Positions 32,053 to 40,116 of a stretch of DNA of 40,891 nt are shown here, in pieces; within the stretch, counting starts at the first letter, position 1; each line of letters starts with the position of its first letter. The position numbers and the translations under genes are program-made. This DNA is from Pseudobutyrivibrio sp. MD2005. Its GTDB lineage: Bacteria > Bacillota > Clostridia > Lachnospirales > Lachnospiraceae. The notes beneath the pieces were generated by a model. That model saw nothing but the letters and a program-made list of their open reading frames with translations. It was not told the origin of the DNA and made no database searches. The stretch lies in assembly GCF_000621865.1 (NCBI RefSeq), contig NZ_KK211361.1, forward strand, positions 1 through 40,891. Direction: 5' to 3'.

Positions 32053-33030
32053 CTATGGCCTGCAGTTACCACAAGCCTTATAGCCTTGATTAATCAAGTC
32101 ATCTCTCGAGCCTTGATAATACTGTTTATTACTTTCTTTCATATCGCTTACAGACTGACAATCAGGATAATGAAATCTCTTAGTATTTGTATTTAAAACA
32201 TAATCGGCCGCCTGGCTTACTTCACTTGTAGTATCTGTAATTACCTGCTGTTCTTGAACTGAAACAGCATCAGCAGCTAACTCACTTTCTCCAGTTGCAT
32301 AATCTATTACAATATTTGGCTGCACATTGTAGCAATAGACATTAAACATCACACCTTTGCCTTGGTCTTCTACTGAATAAGCTTACATAAGAACTCCAGA
32401 AGCCACAAGATTGTTACCCTCAAATACTGGAGTAACTCTATATAAAACATGATTTCCAGTGCTATCTACATAGTCATCCACTTCATTCTCAAAAGGAAGC
32501 ATCCCTACAACATTCAAGTATCTTGTGCCAGTAATGAGATTTTTCTCATTATTATTTTCTCCACTAAGTTGATATCCAATCAGATGACATCTGTTGTATA
32601 GATAGTTTCCATCTACATATTCATGATAATTAGCTGTATGCCAGCCACTAGGCCTTACGTTTCCTATCTCACCACGTTCTTCTGTTGGCATAAGTTCCTT
32701 ACAGATATTTGCATAAGCAACTCCACATCTTCCTAGAGAATCAAGATTACTAAATGTCTCAAAAGCATCAGTACGTACCTTATCTGCGCCTGTAAAAAAA
32801 GGCACATTATTATTGATTGCTATATATGGTTTGCCAGAATAGGTTCCTACCTGATCAATGGAAAAAGTCGCTGATTCTGTTTCTGCTGCTGTTCCTGATG
32901 TTGGTACCTCTTCTGTTTCTTCTATTCGTATTGTCTTTTGTTCAGCTCCTGTGCTGGTTGTGCCATAAAAACAATATCCACCCATAGAAATGACACATGC
33001 AGCCAAACAAATTAATAATCTCTTTTTCAT
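32053..33030 (-). pseudogene. Secreted DNA/RNA non-specific endonuclease gene split by one in-frame TAA
   Basis: The first part (215 codons, 32383-33030) has a signal peptide (MKKRLLICLAACVISMGGYC) and the catalytic core of EndA/NucA-type nucleases: RPSGWHTANY, YNRCHLIGYQLSGENNNEKN and LITGTRYLNVVGM. The catalytic His is in NRCHL, where the family often has RGH. After VASGVLM a TAA intervenes, and the same frame goes on AYSVEDQGKGVMFNVYCYNV, the normal end of the fold, then a linker and an Ada-like segment FHYPDCQSV...GYKACGNCRP. Homologues known to me read through this point with a sense codon, so one base change explains the stop. Either the gene is freshly inactivated or the stop is read through at low level. 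Confidence 0.8.
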
Positions 33031-33114
33031 TCTAGTCCTCCTTTGATGTCGCTTAAACCTATATAAATATCATACCACGAATTTCATGTTTAAAAGCCAT
33101 TCAAAACCTTCTAA

Positions 33115-33492
33115 CTATCGGTGTGACTCTATAAAGCTCCATATTTTACCGGTTAAGTTTTCTTTCGCAGTTCCTGTCCACCCCAAGAATATCTCTTCGT
33201 GCCAATCATTATAGATAAACCTGACCTTATGCTCGCAATCATCTATTGTCAATCCACAATCAGTTGCATTACGCACAAAATCATATAGTTCAGCAAAGAA
33301 TTCCTTCATCTCATCCTTTTCTACTGATTCACTATACTTATCAACATGTTTTTTACTTCCTGCAAATGTTCTATATGTTTTGATTCCATCAAGCGACAAT
33401 TCAATATGGTCAGATCTTATACATTTAAAGTCTGGAAATCGATAAAGGCGCTCTGTCATAACTACTTTTTGAATCTTATTTATTGATTTCAT
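33115..33492 (-). CDS. Conserved hypothetical protein, 125 residues
   Basis: A cytoplasmic alpha/beta protein with a strong ribosome site (GAGGAGGT). It has beta-strands early (LYRFPDFKCIRSDHIELSLDG) and near the end (KVRFIYNDWHEEIFLGWTG). Two Cys residues (DCGLTIDDCE) lie close together. I do not recognise a family. It stands alone. Nothing else is visible in 33493-33691 except an inverted GTAAGCG/CGCTTAC pair around 33607-33657. Confidence 0.6.
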   Translation of the reverse strand: MKSINKIQKVVMTERLYRFPDFKCIRSDHIELSLDGIKTYRTFAGSKKHVDKYSESVEKDEMKEFFAELYDFVRNATDCGLTIDDCEHKVRFIYNDWHEEIFLGWTGTAKENLTGKIWSFIESHR

Positions 33493-33691
33493 ATTGCTAC
33501 CTCCTCGTCTCGTTCTTTCTAAATATAATGTTTAGTCTTTTCTATAATTACTTTGATGATATTATCCTAGCATCCATTCATGACAATATATAGGACACCT
33601 CGATAGTAAGCGGTAAAGAGTAAGCGGTAAATATAAAGCCCTCTACTTGTCGCTTACAAATGAAGTACAAAAAGAAAAGACTCAAATTTGT

Positions 33692-34062
33692 GACCCCTGT
33701 ATTTGTTTAAGACAGATGGGGACAAGATAATTGCCAATGAAGTTTATAATGTGGTGAAATAGTTGGGTCCGCCTATAGAAAAAATACAAACTACATACTA
33801 TTGCAGATGTTTGCTGCAATAGTATGTAGTTTTTTTGATATTTATAAGTGCTTAATGTAGTGAACTACATATTTTCTTTGAGCTAATAGAAAAAATATGT
33901 AGAAAATACATGGTGTGGCAGAATCCTTGCATGGACTGGGGTTGAAAACTACATATTATCGATGGCTAAATGCTAATAGCATGCAGAATTGGATTGCACA
34001 CAACTCATTTGGCACCAAAATACTACATATTATTAGTGGTCACAGAATAAATGTATGTAGTA
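33692..34062 (+). repeat. Family A four-hairpin repeat, copy 3
   Basis: The same four hairpins; the first has arms 33790-33806 and 33814-33830, followed by TTTTTTT. Unlike copies 1 and 2 it ends without the GTAATGGGG motif and has no toxin-antitoxin locus beside it. It lies next to the mazG gene end. Confidence 0.8.
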
Positions 34063-34101
34063 TAAGAATTTACGGTCTTGATTTTTTAACAATAAGATTA
34101 A

Positions 34102-34572
34102 TCATAGTTGCTTTCGCTCTTTAGCCTTTTCGATAAGCTCTTTTGCTTCCTCAAATGCTTCTGGCAAAGTATCTGCATACCATTCTTTGCCTTCTTTTTC
34201 CTGTTTCTTTATTTCTTCCCAGGCAGCATGCTGTTCTTCCTTTGAATTATATTTTACTCCAGCAAAGACATGAGGATGTCGACGTATCATCTTTTCAGAT
34301 ACAGTCTTTGCTACATCATCAAATGTGAACAGGCCTTCCTCTTCTGCTATTACCGAATGCAACATTACTTGAAGTAAAAGATCACCAAGCTCTTCCTTAA
34401 GGTTTTCTGCATCACCTGTCTTGGTGTAATTATTTATTCCATTAATTACTTCAGCAGCTTCTTCTATACATTCAGGCTTTAAGCTTTCATGAGTCTGTAC
34501 CCTATCCCAAGGACAACCATTTTCACCTCTTAGGGTTTCAACTATTTCTTTTAATCTATCGATTTCTGCCAT
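34102..34572 (-). CDS. mazG: MazG nucleotide pyrophosphohydrolase (single-domain)
   Basis: A 156-residue enzyme that should hydrolyse nucleoside triphosphates to monophosphates, cleaning the nucleotide pool. Motifs are GENGCPWDRVQTHESLKPE, EEAAEVINGI and LKEELGDLLLQVMLH, carrying the metal-binding Glu/Asp residues, and RRHPHVF. It corresponds to one of the two MazG domains of the E. coli protein. The ATG at 34572 is chosen for a GGAGG nine bases upstream; an ATG five codons earlier overlaps that site. It lies 15 bases after another MazG-fold gene; the two form an operon. Confidence 0.92.
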   Translation of the reverse strand: MAEIDRLKEIVETLRGENGCPWDRVQTHESLKPECIEEAAEVINGINNYTKTGDAENLKEELGDLLLQVMLHSVIAEEEGLFTFDDVAKTVSEKMIRRHPHVFAGVKYNSKEEQHAAWEEIKKQEKEGKEWYADTLPEAFEEAKELIEKAKERKQL

Positions 34573-34587
34573 AGCATCGTCCTCCAT

Positions 34588-34905
34588 TTACAACTTATCG
34601 TATTTATCAGCCTTTCCCCTAGCCTTTTCCACCGGATACTTTGCTTCATTCTTATCCATCTTTTTATTTATAATTTCATCAGTGTCTACGCCAAGCTTAT
34701 CTGCTAAGTTCTGACAGTAGACCATAACATCAGCAAGCTCTTCCTTAACATGCTCCAAGTCATACTTATCATCGTCCCACTGGAAGCACTCAAGCAACTC
34801 TGCCGCTTCTATTACAATCGATTTTGCCAAATGTACAGGTGCGTGAAACTGGTCCCAGTCACGGTCTTCTGTAAACTTTCTAATTCTAGCAAGCGTTTGT
34901 TCTGT
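34588..34905 (-). CDS. MazG-superfamily pyrophosphohydrolase (short, dCTPase/RS21-C6-like)
   Basis: A 105-residue protein of the short MazG type: MTEQTLARIRKFTEDRDWDQ, then HLAKSIVIEAAELLECFQW and HVKEELADVMVYCQNLADKL, which bring the ExxE and ExxD metal ligands. The tail NEAKYPVEKARGK is typical of the family. Members hydrolyse dNTPs or unusual nucleotides. The ATG at 34905 has GGAGG 11-15 bases upstream. Its ribosome site overlaps the stop of a 59-residue gene. Two different MazG-fold enzymes in one operon suggest joint housekeeping of the nucleotide pool. Confidence 0.88.
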   Translation of the reverse strand, partial: TEQTLARIRKFTEDRDWDQFHAPVHLAKSIVIEAAELLECFQWDDDKYDLEHVKEELADVMVYCQNLADKLGVDTDEIINKKMDKNEAKYPVEKARGKADKYDKL

Positions 34906-34924
34906 CATTATTCTCAATCCTCCA

Positions 34925-35104
34925 TTAATTCTCTGGCCAGGTGTCACCTATATTTAATCCATTATTTGTAAGCCATTCATCTTCAACTGTTACGTAAGAC
35001 TCATTACCAGCTTCATCCGTAAGCGTCACTGATACAGTGGGCTTTTGGCTACCTGTTTCTTCACAGCCAAAGTCACCATCAAAAATGTGTTTAATTATTT
35101 TCAT
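34925..35104 (-). CDS. Small acidic protein ahead of two MazG genes
   Basis: A 59-residue protein on the minus strand: MKIIKHIFDGDFGCEETGSQ, then KPTVSVTLTDEAGNESYVTV, EDEWLTNNGLNIGDTWPEN. GGAGA lies just before the ATG, and the stop overlaps the region that serves as ribosome site for the next gene. The composition (strand, loop, strand, W-x-P end) is protein-like. I do not recognise a family. It is likely the first gene of the mazG operon. Confidence 0.6.
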   Translation of the reverse strand: MKIIKHIFDGDFGCEETGSQKPTVSVTLTDEAGNESYVTVEDEWLTNNGLNIGDTWPEN

Positions 35105-35156
35105 GATGTCTCCTTAACCTGTTTATTCATTTTTATTTTTAAAATCATAATATCAC

Positions 35157-35202
35157 AAAAAAGCAGACCTTATCACTTACACGGATAAAGATCTGCTTTT
35201 TA
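35157..35202 (-). terminator. Terminator between lipoprotein and mazG operon
   Basis: AAAAAGCAGA...TTATC pairs with GATAA...TCTGCTTTTT, with T runs on both sides, so it works in either direction. It lies 52 bases past the lipoprotein stop. Confidence 0.85.
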
Positions 35203-35253
35203 ATTATGGCCTTTTGTATTTAAATCTTCATCGCTGGCCCTAGCTTATCATTC

Positions 35254-35826
35254 TTAGCCTCTACCTGTTACGATCTGATAAGTGATTACAGTATCATCAA
35301 CGCAAGTGAAGTAGATGCCAAAACCATCATCATAGATATAATTCATGAAGTGCTCATCGCCCTCATCATATTCACAGTTAGCTTCGCCATATGCAGCTAC
35401 TACATCATCTACTGAAGAACCAACTGTAATTCCTTTGCTAGTCTTATATCTATCAGATACGCACTTAAACTCTACAAGCTCTTTTCCACCATCCACATCA
35501 CTGTATGTTACATCGATATCGTCAAATGTAACTGTATGGAATGTGTCATTATCTTCTACATTTGTAGGGTCTCCAAATTCCTCTGTAAGTCTATCAATTA
35601 CTGTGTCTCCATCATCAAATATCGAAATCTGAATATCGTACACATCGCTTTCAATAGTAGTCTCAGTCTTAGGGTCATCAGCCTTTAAGCCTGTTTCATC
35701 TCCCTCTTCATATTCAACACCGCAGCCACTAGTAGTATTGTAAAAATCGTCATTTTTCTTGCCGCAAGCTATCACAGATAGCCCCATAATCATTGTCATC
35801 ATTACTACTAAAAGTTTCTTTTTCAT
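35254..35826 (-). CDS. Acidic lipoprotein of unknown function
   Basis: A 190-residue lipoprotein: signal peptide MKKKLLVVMMTMIMGL with lipobox SVIAC (Cys21). The mature part is very acidic and beta-rich (VTFDDIDVTYSDVDGGKELV). It contains KGITVGSSVDDVVAAYGEANC, a segment also seen in small lipoproteins that compare signal strength or bind peptidoglycan parts (SmpA/BamE-like GxSxxxVxxxxG pattern). It ends VITYQIVTGRG. A large inverted repeat lies just upstream of the start. Single gene with its own terminator. Exact role unknown. Confidence 0.75.
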   Translation of the reverse strand: MKKKLLVVMMTMIMGLSVIACGKKNDDFYNTTSGCGVEYEEGDETGLKADDPKTETTIESDVYDIQISIFDDGDTVIDRLTEEFGDPTNVEDNDTFHTVTFDDIDVTYSDVDGGKELVEFKCVSDRYKTSKGITVGSSVDDVVAAYGEANCEYDEGDEHFMNYIYDDGFGIYFTCVDDTVITYQIVTGRG

Positions 35827-35840
35827 AATTAAATCTCCTA

Positions 35841-35875
35841 TTATAACTGTATCATTTGTTGTAATACAGTTATAA
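35841..35875. promoter_or_regulatory. Large inverted repeat upstream of the lipoprotein gene
   Basis: TTATAACTGTAT and ATACAGTTATAA are perfect 12-base arms, 11 bases apart. It sits 15-49 bases upstream of the ATG, in the place of a promoter, and would be a good operator for a dimeric repressor. Confidence 0.6.
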
Positions 35876-35882
35876 CAGTTTA

Positions 35883-36431
35883 CTATGAGATTGTCAACAA
35901 AACTTTATCTAAAATTTCCTTTTCATCAGCCCCATCGATATCAAGCCCCGTTGCTTTAACCAGCTCTACATCTTTTATTCCATAAAAATTCTGCGCAAGA
36001 GACTGTATATAACCGAAGCCGAATTCTTCTGGAACATAGGTGCCACCAGCTGTCATGACATAATAAAGCTTCTCCGCTCTACACAATCCTTTTGGGAAAC
36101 CTTCTTTCGTGTATTCAAAAGTAATCCCCACCACATTGATATGCTCTACATACTGCTTTAGCGCAGCTGGAAACGACAAATCCCAATATGGCGCAGCAAT
36201 GACAATCGTATCTGCCTTTGCAAACTGGCGAGCCAATTCAAACATCGGATCATCAAAGCTACGAGAAGCAATCAGAGAATCTCTCTTTTTTAGGAATGAT
36301 TCATCGGTCTTTGGAAAATCAATATCCTCAAGCTTTAGTTCTTCATATTCCCCTAGTTTGGAAAGCAAAGCCTTGGCCAGCTTTTTTGTACGGGATTCTT
36401 CTCTTACACATGCATTAATAAATAAAATCAT
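35883..36431 (-). CDS. Flavodoxin-fold NAD(P)H oxidoreductase
   Basis: A 182-residue enzyme of the Flavodoxin_2/AzoR type, which binds FMN and reduces quinones or azo compounds. It starts MILFINACVREESRTKKLAK with the phosphate-binding loop. TIVIAAPYWDLSFPAALKQY follows as the flavin and dimer region, then YVMTAGGTYVPEEFGFGYI. Length is slightly below the usual 190-210. The region 36432-36535 upstream holds no gene. It lies just beyond the lipoprotein operator and reads the same way, so the lipoprotein may be downstream on the same message if the operator permits. Confidence 0.87.
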   Translation of the reverse strand: MILFINACVREESRTKKLAKALLSKLGEYEELKLEDIDFPKTDESFLKKRDSLIASRSFDDPMFELARQFAKADTIVIAAPYWDLSFPAALKQYVEHINVVGITFEYTKEGFPKGLCRAEKLYYVMTAGGTYVPEEFGFGYIQSLAQNFYGIKDVELVKATGLDIDGADEKEILDKVLLTIS

Positions 36432-36535
36432 ACTCTACCCCCTTATCATATGATGTTCCTAATTCAATCTTTATATTTAACCTCGCAATAGTCAAGATAT
36501 TTTTCTATCTAGCCTTGTAGCAAACATCTCCCTTA

Positions 36536-36577
36536 GAAAAAAGACCTCACCTTTGTTTCAAACATCAGTGAGGTCTC
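36536..36577 (-). terminator. Rho-independent terminator of the GNAT gene
   Basis: On the minus strand AGACCTCAC and GTGAGGTCT pair, followed by TTTTTTCTAAGG, 11 bases after the stop. Confidence 0.88.
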
Positions 36578-36587
36578 TCCTATTCAA

Positions 36588-37214
36588 TTAGAAAATCTGT
36601 CCTGGCAGCTTCAGCTTCTCCTTTGGCGGAAATGCTTTATCAAACGCTTCCACATCCTCGTCACTGACATAGTATCCCTGAGGCGTCTGGTATACGCCGG
36701 TGATACCATCCAAATAACCCGGGATTAGCTCCTTACAAAGAAAGAATGATGCATCAGCCCCCTCCGGTAAATCATGATATCTGATACCAAATTTGCAGGC
36801 ATAATCAAAACCACTTTTCCCATAGAAATCGATGTTGCCTTCAAACAAAACTGCTCCAAAACCCATCTTTGTAGCCTTCTCAAGCGAATAATCTAAAATA
36901 GCCTTGCCATATCCTTTTCGCTTCAGCTCTGGAGTGATACCAATTGGCCCCATAGTGAGAACATCAACCACTCTGCCATCATCTGCTTCAATGATGGTTT
37001 TCATGAACATATTCTGCCCAATCAATACACCATCTTTTTCCATGACAAAATCAAGCTCTGGAATGAACGCCTCATCATCTCTGAGCGTATGAATCACATA
37101 ATGCTCGCTACACCCTGGACGATACACATTCCAAAATGATTCTCTTACCAGGTTCTCTACTTCTCTGTAATCTTTCTTCTCTTCTAATCGAATGATATAG
37201 TCTTTTTTATTCAT
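36588..37214 (-). CDS. GNAT-family N-acetyltransferase
   Basis: A 208-residue protein of the GNAT fold, which transfers acetyl from acetyl-CoA. The N-terminal YIIRLEEKKDYREVENLVRE leads to VVDVLTMGPIGITPELKRKG, then GKAILDYSLEKATKMGFGAV, the acetyl-CoA loop being RKGYGKA. EGNIDFYGKSGFDYACKFGI closes the fold, as in YhbS-like enzymes. A C-terminal extension (about 150-208) with PGYLDGITGVYQTPQGYYV is also typical of that group. AGGAGG precedes the ATG. A hairpin lies in the leader (37259-37290). Substrate unknown. Confidence 0.9.
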   Translation of the reverse strand: MNKKDYIIRLEEKKDYREVENLVRESFWNVYRPGCSEHYVIHTLRDDEAFIPELDFVMEKDGVLIGQNMFMKTIIEADDGRVVDVLTMGPIGITPELKRKGYGKAILDYSLEKATKMGFGAVLFEGNIDFYGKSGFDYACKFGIRYHDLPEGADASFFLCKELIPGYLDGITGVYQTPQGYYVSDEDVEAFDKAFPPKEKLKLPGQIF

Positions 37215-37258
37215 TTTTTTACCTCCTGAAAACTCATGACCAAAAGTTGCTTTTCAGC

Positions 37259-37290
37259 GGGAGGTTTGTGTGATTATCTGCAAACCTCCC
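37259..37290 (-). other. Hairpin in the leader of the GNAT gene
   Basis: GGGAGGTTTG and CAAACCTCCC are perfect ten-base arms around 12 bases, 45 bases upstream of the ATG. No T run follows on the minus strand, so it is not a normal terminator. The rest of 37291-37453 shows nothing clear. Confidence 0.5.
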
Positions 37291-37453
37291 GGTTAGTCGA
37301 CAATCTCTCGTGTGTTGTACTTTGTCAAACAGCACTTCTCCTTTAAAATAAAATTTTATAATCAAGCCTTTGCGGCTTAATTTCCAGTTAATCGTCCTAT
37401 ACTAATAATACTATAACAGATTACAGCCTAAAATAAAAAAACATTCTCACTTT

Positions 37454-37487
37454 TGACGCCCCATGGGAACTATCCATCCAGGCGTCA
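37454..37487. repeat. TGACGCC/GGCGTCA hairpin with CACTGACGCCCC motif
   Basis: Arms TGACGCC (37454-37460) and GGCGTCA (37481-37487). A direct relative, TTCACTGACGCCCC, lies at 37500, and the same motif recurs at the very end of the window (40878-40891). A repeat family of its own is possible. Confidence 0.5.
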
Positions 37488-37524
37488 CTAATATCCAAAT
37501 TCACTGACGCCCCACTGGGAACTA

Positions 37525-37797
37525 TCTATCGCAACCATACGAAAGATAGCGGGCTGCCAGACTTGCTGCGATAAAAAAATGAAGATTTTCACTAAATTCT
37601 ATCGCATACGCGCTTGGAAGCCGCATGCTGTCGTTGGTTTGCGATAAAAATATGAGAATTTCAACGAATTTATATCGCAAGAAGGCCCGGAACCCGCATG
37701 TCTTCGTTCGCTTGTGATAAATCCTAATTCAAATCAGCCAAAATTTATCACAGCCCAACGGAAGTTAGCAGGCTTATAGACATCTTGTGATAAAACA
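37525..37797. repeat. Family B hairpin repeat, copy 3 (extended)
   Basis: More diverged than copies 1 and 2 but with the same three TATCGCAA-based hairpins. A fourth hairpin with TTTATCACA/TTGTGATAAA arms follows at about 37743-37796. The left end carries a GACGCCCC motif instead of ATAAGGTCAATCC. Confidence 0.7.
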
Positions 37798-37827
37798 AAA
37801 GTGCCGCAGCCTTTGCCGCGACACTTA
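37791..37827 (-). terminator. Probable terminator of the yhcG gene
   Basis: On the minus strand AAGTGTCGC and GCGGCACTT pair, followed by TTGTTTT. The stretch 37828-38039 has no gene but contains GCGGTGGTA three times (37942, 37972 reversed, 38005). The first two can pair. Confidence 0.55.
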
Positions 37828-38039
37828 GCATCACCTAAATCTCTATTTTTCGCTAATCTTATTCCACTCATAAGGTGTGTTCTGGTACACGTAATAACAG
37901 CGGACTCTGCATTCTCAAGCCCGCATAAACACTGGCTTTGTGCGGTGGTATAATGACAATTACTCCCTAGTTACCACCGCTAAATGACTGATATTTTATT
38001 TCCCGCGGTGGTACACTAATACAACTTTATAGCTTCTAG

Positions 38040-39182
38040 TTATTTCAATGTTTTATTTTCCATTTCTGGATGCTGCATGTAAAAAATTTCCTTTTGCGCT
38101 TCTATTTCTGCGCGCAATTGTTCTTCTGTTGGCAAACAGAGTCGATACTTGCTTGCAAAAAGTTGTTCATTCCCATGTAACACAGAATATCTTGCAATAT
38201 CTTCATCAGTCTCGGAACACAAAACAATACCAAGTGTAGGATTATCATCAGGTCGTTTTCTTAAATCATCATACATACGTACATACATATCCATCTGGCC
38301 TACATCCTGATGCGATATCTTTCCAATTTTCAAATCTATTAAAACAAAACATTTCAAGATGAAATTGTAAAAGACTAAATCTATATAATAGTCTTCCTTT
38401 TCAGTATGTATTCGCTGCTGTCGTTCAACAAAAGCAAATCCTTTTCCGAGCTCCATCATAAACTTTTCTAGGTTCTTAATAATATTTTTTTCTAATTCAG
38501 ATTCAAGATAATCTCTATTTTCTTCCATTCCAAGGAAATCCGCTATAATAGGATTCCTTAAAAATTCATATTTTTTCTGATATGGATTTGTCTTTTCCTT
38601 CATTTCCGTCTCAACAGAGCTTTTGTCACTCGATAATAACATTCGATCATAGTACTGAGTACTAATATTACGTCGCAGTGTTCTGACAGACCATGACTGT
38701 TCTATTGCCTCTTTCTCGTACCAATTTCTTACGGCTGGGTCCGAAACCTGAAGCAATCGTTCATAGTGAGACCATGTTAGAATTTTTCTATTCTTATCTA
38801 TTGTTGCGTATTCGCCAGATTGTGGGGTTGCTGTCCCCACAATCTCAGTTTTTAAACTACTATCAGATTGTGGGGTCACCGTCCCCACAATCTCTGGATA
38901 TGTTTGATAAAATTGTACATAACGATAAAGTGAACGCTTATCAAAACCTTTTCCATACTTACGAGTTAATTCTTCAGATAATTCAGGAATAATATGCTCA
39001 CCATATCGTTCAGCTCTAGTCCCATCCATGTTTTCAGTTGAAATACGCATGCCAAGAAGCCAGTTTCGAAGAACCAACACAGTATTTACAGTTGCTATCG
39101 CAGATTGCTGCGCATTTTCAATGATACAATGTAAATCCTTCTGCAAATCATCTGACATATTATATTCAATTAGTTCATTCAT
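38040..39182 (-). CDS. YhcG/DUF1016-family PD-(D/E)XK nuclease
   Basis: A 380-residue protein. The DUF1016 N-terminal domain (about 5-175) has LLGMRISTENMDGTRAERYG, SLYRYVQFYQTYPEIV and LTWSHYERLLQV. The C-terminal PD-(D/E)XK domain (about 205-345) has YYIDLVFYN, then FVLIDLKIGKISHQDVGQMD with the catalytic Asp-x-Lys. This matches YhcG in order and length; YhcG-type proteins are nucleases linked to mobile elements and defence. The linker between the two halves of the first domain has a tandem EIVGTxTPQS duplication encoded by two perfect DNA palindromes. The ATG has AAGGAG upstream and overlaps the end of the SAP/DUF6434 gene by eight bases. Confidence 0.9.
   Translation of the reverse strand: MNELIEYNMSDDLQKDLHCIIENAQQSAIATVNTVLVLRNWLLGMRISTENMDGTRAERYGEHIIPELSEELTRKYGKGFDKRSLYRYVQFYQTYPEIVGTVTPQSDSSLKTEIVGTATPQSGEYATIDKNRKILTWSHYERLLQVSDPAVRNWYEKEAIEQSWSVRTLRRNISTQYYDRMLLSSDKSSVETEMKEKTNPYQKKYEFLRNPIIADFLGMEENRDYLESELEKNIIKNLEKFMMELGKGFAFVERQQRIHTEKEDYYIDLVFYNFILKCFVLIDLKIGKISHQDVGQMDMYVRMYDDLRKRPDDNPTLGIVLCSETDEDIARYSVLHGNEQLFASKYRLCLPTEEQLRAEIEAQKEIFYMQHPEMENKTLK
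38817..38893. repeat. Two tandem palindromes inside the yhcG coding sequence
   Basis: AGATTGTGGGG and CCCCACAATCT frame a seven-base centre at 38817-38845 and again at 38865-38893. The spacing is 48 bases, or 16 codons. Reading frame is kept. Confidence 0.85.
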
Positions 39183-39792
39183 AGCTAGTCTCCTTATCCA
39201 TCACCCCATTATCATTCAGCACTTCCAAATCAATATCCTCATATAGATTATGCCCAGGTAAACTCTTTTTGTATTTCCAACACTTGATTGCATCATCCAA
39301 GCTTCTGCCCTGATTTGCTTCAAAAAAATCTCGAATATAAGTGTTATATTCAAACTGCTTATCTATTTTTGTTTTACCCTTTTTCTTTTCTTCTAGAATC
39401 AAATGGTATGCTTCAATTGCATCACTATAAGTCTTACCAGCATTTGCTTTTAGCCATTTCTGAAACTGCACATTAAAAGAAAATGTTTTACCAATTTTTT
39501 CCTTGAAAAAAGCTCGATGCTTTTCTGAACAAACTATATTTTACTCTATGATGGTATCTTCAGTGATAAGTCCTACCTCAATAGTGTTTTTCATATTCCT
39601 AGTTACCTTCTTAACTGATTCAGTATCAAGGAAATAAGCAATTCTATCAGTAAGTTCTATCTTTCCTCCTGCTGTTGGGATTCCATTATCTCTGCAAAAC
39701 TCTACTAGTTCTTCCTTCAAATAATAGTAACTTCTGAATGTTTCGCTATCTAAATTTGTGTTAAGTATTGGTCTTTGAGTCATTTTATTCAT
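39175..39792 (-). pseudogene. SAP/DUF6434 protein gene split by one in-frame TAA
   Basis: From the ATG at 39792: TQRPILNTNLDSETFRSYYY, then LKEELVEFCRDNGIPTAGGK and IELTDRIAYFLD, a SAP DNA-binding domain. After TEDTIIE a TAA intervenes. The same frame goes on NIVCSEKHRAFFKEKIGKTF, then FQKWLKANAGKTYSDAIEAY and IKCWKYKKSLPGHNLYEDI, the DUF6434 region. Related proteins known to me run through this point with a sense codon. Without the stop the product would be 205 residues. The start has no ribosome site but a TATAAT box seven bases upstream, so the message may be leaderless. Its end overlaps the yhcG start. Confidence 0.75.
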
Positions 39793-39855
39793 GACTTTAA
39801 TTATAACAGACTCGTTATCATAAAAACAGAACAAACTTTCTCTTTTGTGATAATT

Positions 39856-40047
39856 AAAATGGGAATGCAATCGCCACAGCAATTAGCATTCCCATTTATT
39901 GGTTGATTTTTCCGTTGTCTGCCAACCTCCAACACCTACTTCTGGAAAATATCAGGTTTTTCCGTTGCCTGCCAACCTCCAGCACCTATGTCTGGAAAAA
40001 GTATCAGATTTTAGGTGTCAACCCACCAAGGCATACGCCTTTCTTAA
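39856..40047. repeat. Family C hairpin repeat, copy 2
   Basis: Relative of 25298-25487. The opening hairpin is AAATGGGAATGC/GCATTCCCATTT: compared with copy 1, a T-A pair has become C-G on both arms, which is a compensatory change. The two tandem TTTTCCGTTG...TCTGGAAAA units are kept. Confidence 0.7.
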
Positions 40048-40116
40048 CTGTATATTATATCAATCTAACCTAAAAACAATACATGTATTTCACACAAAAA
40101 CTAGCTTTATTAGGTT

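Noticed and set aside
33607-33657. GTAAGCG/CGCTTAC inverted pair as a terminator or operator
   Set aside because: Arms are short and far apart, there is no T run, and no gene is placed to use it.
32053-39792. Changed genetic code (TAA read as an amino acid), suggested by two in-frame TAA codons
   Set aside because: Many genes in the window, such as the two DUF4230 genes and the short MazG gene, end normally at TAA, and the two sites would stand for different residues.
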